Source: Minisyncoccota bacterium
GTDB taxonomy: Bacteria; Patescibacteriota; Minisyncoccia; Minisyncoccales; PEYH01
NCBI GenBank assembly: GCA_028713795.1
Contig: JAQTNP010000015.1
Coordinates: 1-16,423, forward strand
Length of the DNA: 16,423 nucleotides
Direction: 5' to 3'
Shown here piece after piece: positions 14,667 through 16,423 of this stretch. How positions within the stretch are numbered: the first letter of the stretch is position 1; the number at the start of each line of letters is the position of its first letter. The translations under genes were made by a program, and so were the position numbers. The notes beneath the pieces were generated by a model. It was given only the letters and a program-made list of their open reading frames with translations. It searched no databases and was not told the DNA's origin.

Positions 14667-15245
14667 TTATTTAATTTTAGGAATATTTTGGTTAATAACT
14701 GATGAATCTAATGGCTCTGAAGGTTTTTCTCTAATTATCTCCCTATTAATTAATAGTTTACTTACTGTATTTATCCCGCCTTTAACTATCGTTCCTGCAT
14801 TATCGATAAAGGTGTTCGGTCTACTCTCTCTGGGTGGCGGATTAAGAATTTTTAAGAATTTTTTTTCCTCTCTAAGTTTTAATTTCTTGCTGGGCGTATT
14901 TTCTCTAGCCATTTCTTGCCTTATTTCTTTCTCCGATAATCTTAAATTCCTGACAATTTCACTCCTTGTTATATTCTCAGAACCCTTAAACACTTTTTTA
15001 TCAAGAATTTCTCGCCTCTCCTCTGCGCCTATCTTTATTGGCCTATTGTCTTCTCCTATTAAATACTTTGGTCCCCCTTTACGCGCTAGAATTTTTTGTG
15101 TTTGCTGAAAATTCAAACGCGTTCTATTACGCCCATAGGGATTAAGAAAGGAGGTTTTTGTTGGTTTTGGCTGTTCGGCTCTTGTTTGCTTAGCTCCGGT
15201 GATTATGGGCCTAAGTCCTTCCCAAAGCCATCCTTTGTTTTCCAT
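14667..15245 (-). CDS. Hypothetical basic soluble protein
   Basis: A 192-aa protein I do not recognise. It is strongly basic and polar, with no signal peptide or membrane helix. The N-terminus MENKGWLWEG is followed by a Pro/Lys/Thr-rich linker and RNRTRLNFQQTQKILARKGG. Then come KYLIGEDNRPIKIG and a highly charged, probably helical segment (about 74-130, many Glu/Lys/Arg), including TRSEIVRNLRLSEKEI, which could be a small helix-turn-helix-like unit. The C-terminal third is Pro- and Asn-rich and looks disordered. It sits 33 nt after ileS and 4 nt before the DUF11-like gene. Nucleic-acid or membrane-surface binding is possible from charge alone. Alternatives cannot be separated. Confidence 0.65.
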   Translation of the reverse strand: MENKGWLWEGLRPIITGAKQTRAEQPKPTKTSFLNPYGRNRTRLNFQQTQKILARKGGPKYLIGEDNRPIKIGAEERREILDKKVFKGSENITRSEIVRNLRLSEKEIRQEMARENTPSKKLKLREEKKFLKILNPPPRESRPNTFIDNAGTIVKGGINTVSKLLINREIIREKPSEPLDSSVINQNIPKIK

Positions 15246-15278
15246 AATATATATTTTAATCTAAAAATGCATATTTAT

Positions 15279-16423
15279 CTATTTCTCTATTCCCAGCCAG
15301 ATATTATCTTCTCCAATTTTTCCTTCCTGCTGGAATGCAAACGTTTTAGCAGGTATCTGATTGAAATATTTAATTTCTTTACTTTTTGTCTGTGAAAGAA
15401 TTTCTGTCTCGTTTTTAATGAATAGGGTTTTCAGCGTTTGATTGATCACTATATTAAGAACTACGCTGTCTTTTGGAGTGCAATTTGATTTCTTTCTAGT
15501 ATCTTGGATAAACCTGATAATATCTCTCAACATTCCTTCTTCTTTTAATTCTTCTGATATTTTTATATTCAAAGATATCTTGATATCAAAAGATTCTGCA
15601 ATGATCCAATCTTTCCCCTCTGGAATCTTATCCGCTAGAGAAATCTTTTTGATATTTAATTCATTAGATAGAATATTTAAACACTCCTTATCAAGCTTTT
15701 TATCTTTGATATATATCTTAATTTCTTCCAATGGCTGCCTTACTTTAATTCCTGCCTGATTCCTGAGGCCTAACCCCAGGCTGGCTATCTCTCTTACAGT
15801 AATCATTTCTTTTTCCAAATTCTCATTTATCATTTTCTTCTCTTGCTCTGGCCAATCTTGTAGATGAACGCTTTCCTTAATATCTAATTCTCGATATATT
15901 CTCTCGCCCAAAAACGGCACAAAGGGTGCGCAGATCTTTGCCGTCTGCATTAATACAAAAGATAGGGTTGAGCAAGCATCTCTTAATTCTTTTTCATTGT
16001 TCGGCTGTTGGAATCTTGGCCTTGATCTCCTAACATACCACAAAGATAAATCATTAATTACGAAATCTTGTATTGACCTTGCAGCAGAAGATACATCATA
16101 TCTATCCATATCAAGGGTTATCTTTTCAATCAGGCTGTTTAATCTGGAAAGTATCCATTTGTCTAAAATATTAGATATGATAGGCTTGCAGGGAATGCTC
16201 TCAGCCGAATATGTTTTCAAGAACACAGCGCAATTCCAGAAAGTCATTAAAAATTGTTTTAATGCCTGATCTAAATCTTTTTCATTAAATAGCTTAGAGT
16301 CCCCTGGTTGATTTACTGTAAAACAATACCAGCGCAAAGCATCAGCTCCGTATTTTTCTATCATCTGCCAAGGATCAATAATGTTTCCCAGGCTTTTAGA
16401 CATTTTTTGGCCTTTTTGATCTA
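15279..16423 (-). CDS. ileS: Isoleucyl-tRNA synthetase, C-terminal part (5' end outside window)
   Basis: Class Ia synthetase for tRNA-Ile; about 380 C-terminal residues are visible, with the frame open to the window edge. It enters at DQKGQKMSKSLGN, so the KMSKS loop is present while HIGH and the editing domain lie outside. YGADALRWYCFTVNQPGDSKLF, LSLWYVRRSRPRF and APFVPFLGERIYREL are characteristic of the archaeal/eukaryotic-like IleRS type 2. So is the C-terminal NIKISEELKEEGMLRDIIRFIQDTRK block. The C-terminal zinc finger of E. coli-type IleRS is absent. It ends at LGIEK with TAG at 15279-15281. The 192-aa gene follows after 33 AT-rich nt without an obvious terminator. It may be the first or an early gene of the cluster. 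Confidence 0.95.
   Translation of the reverse strand, partial: DQKGQKMSKSLGNIIDPWQMIEKYGADALRWYCFTVNQPGDSKLFNEKDLDQALKQFLMTFWNCAVFLKTYSAESIPCKPIISNILDKWILSRLNSLIEKITLDMDRYDVSSAARSIQDFVINDLSLWYVRRSRPRFQQPNNEKELRDACSTLSFVLMQTAKICAPFVPFLGERIYRELDIKESVHLQDWPEQEKKMINENLEKEMITVREIASLGLGLRNQAGIKVRQPLEEIKIYIKDKKLDKECLNILSNELNIKKISLADKIPEGKDWIIAESFDIKISLNIKISEELKEEGMLRDIIRFIQDTRKKSNCTPKDSVVLNIVINQTLKTLFIKNETEILSQTKSKEIKYFNQIPAKTFAFQQEGKIGEDNIWLGIEK

Noticed and set aside
1..16423. tRNA, rRNA, CRISPR array or insertion sequence
   Set aside because: Gaps between genes are too small for most of these; no cloverleaf, spaced direct repeats or transposase was seen.

Overview
The window is compact, AT-rich bacterial DNA with standard stop-codon use (TAA, TAG and one TGA; Trp is TGG). 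Most junctions are overlaps or gaps of 1-4 nt, and nearly all starts lack a Shine-Dalgarno (SD) sequence. The mix of short housekeeping proteins, an N-terminally anchored DUF11-like surface protein, an IleRS of the archaeal/eukaryote-like type 2 and unrecognised small proteins fits a Candidate Phyla Radiation (Patescibacteria, perhaps Parcubacteria-like) genome. That placement is an inference from protein character, not from a marker phylogeny.

Layout: only the first gene, a 5'-truncated glyA (1-660), is on the + strand. It meets glmS tail to tail with a 14-bp overlap. Everything else is on the - strand. In transcription order, starting at the right edge: (1) ileS (its 5' part lies outside the window), a basic 192-aa unknown, a DUF11/CARDB-like membrane-anchored protein, glycyl-tRNA synthetase and a membrane-anchored 249-aa unknown, ending in a likely intrinsic terminator at 10888-10927. 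(2) An M16 zinc protease, an AI-2E-family membrane protein, rsmI, metG and tatD, with junctions of 1 nt or overlaps; the rsmI-metG-tatD order resembles the rsmI-(abrB)-metS-tatD neighbourhood of Bacillus. (3) A roughly 220-bp intergenic element between tatD and leuS. (4) leuS, a four-helix membrane protein and glmS.

Functionally this is a translation-centred region with four aminoacyl-tRNA synthetases (Ile, Gly, Met, Leu), a 16S rRNA methyltransferase, SHMT and the entry enzyme of amino-sugar/peptidoglycan synthesis, plus envelope proteins.

The most unusual part is 5426-5633. It is a GC-rich island (about 60% G+C over 5461-5560) arranged as a complete miniature gene on the - strand: a sigma70-like promoter overlapping the end of tatD, a 12-nt perfect anti-SD complement, a 31-codon ORF, a long hairpin overlapping the ORF end and stop codon, and a small intrinsic terminator just before leuS. 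I do not recognise the peptide. It may be an undescribed small protein gene, a leader/attenuator for leuS, or a dispersed element.
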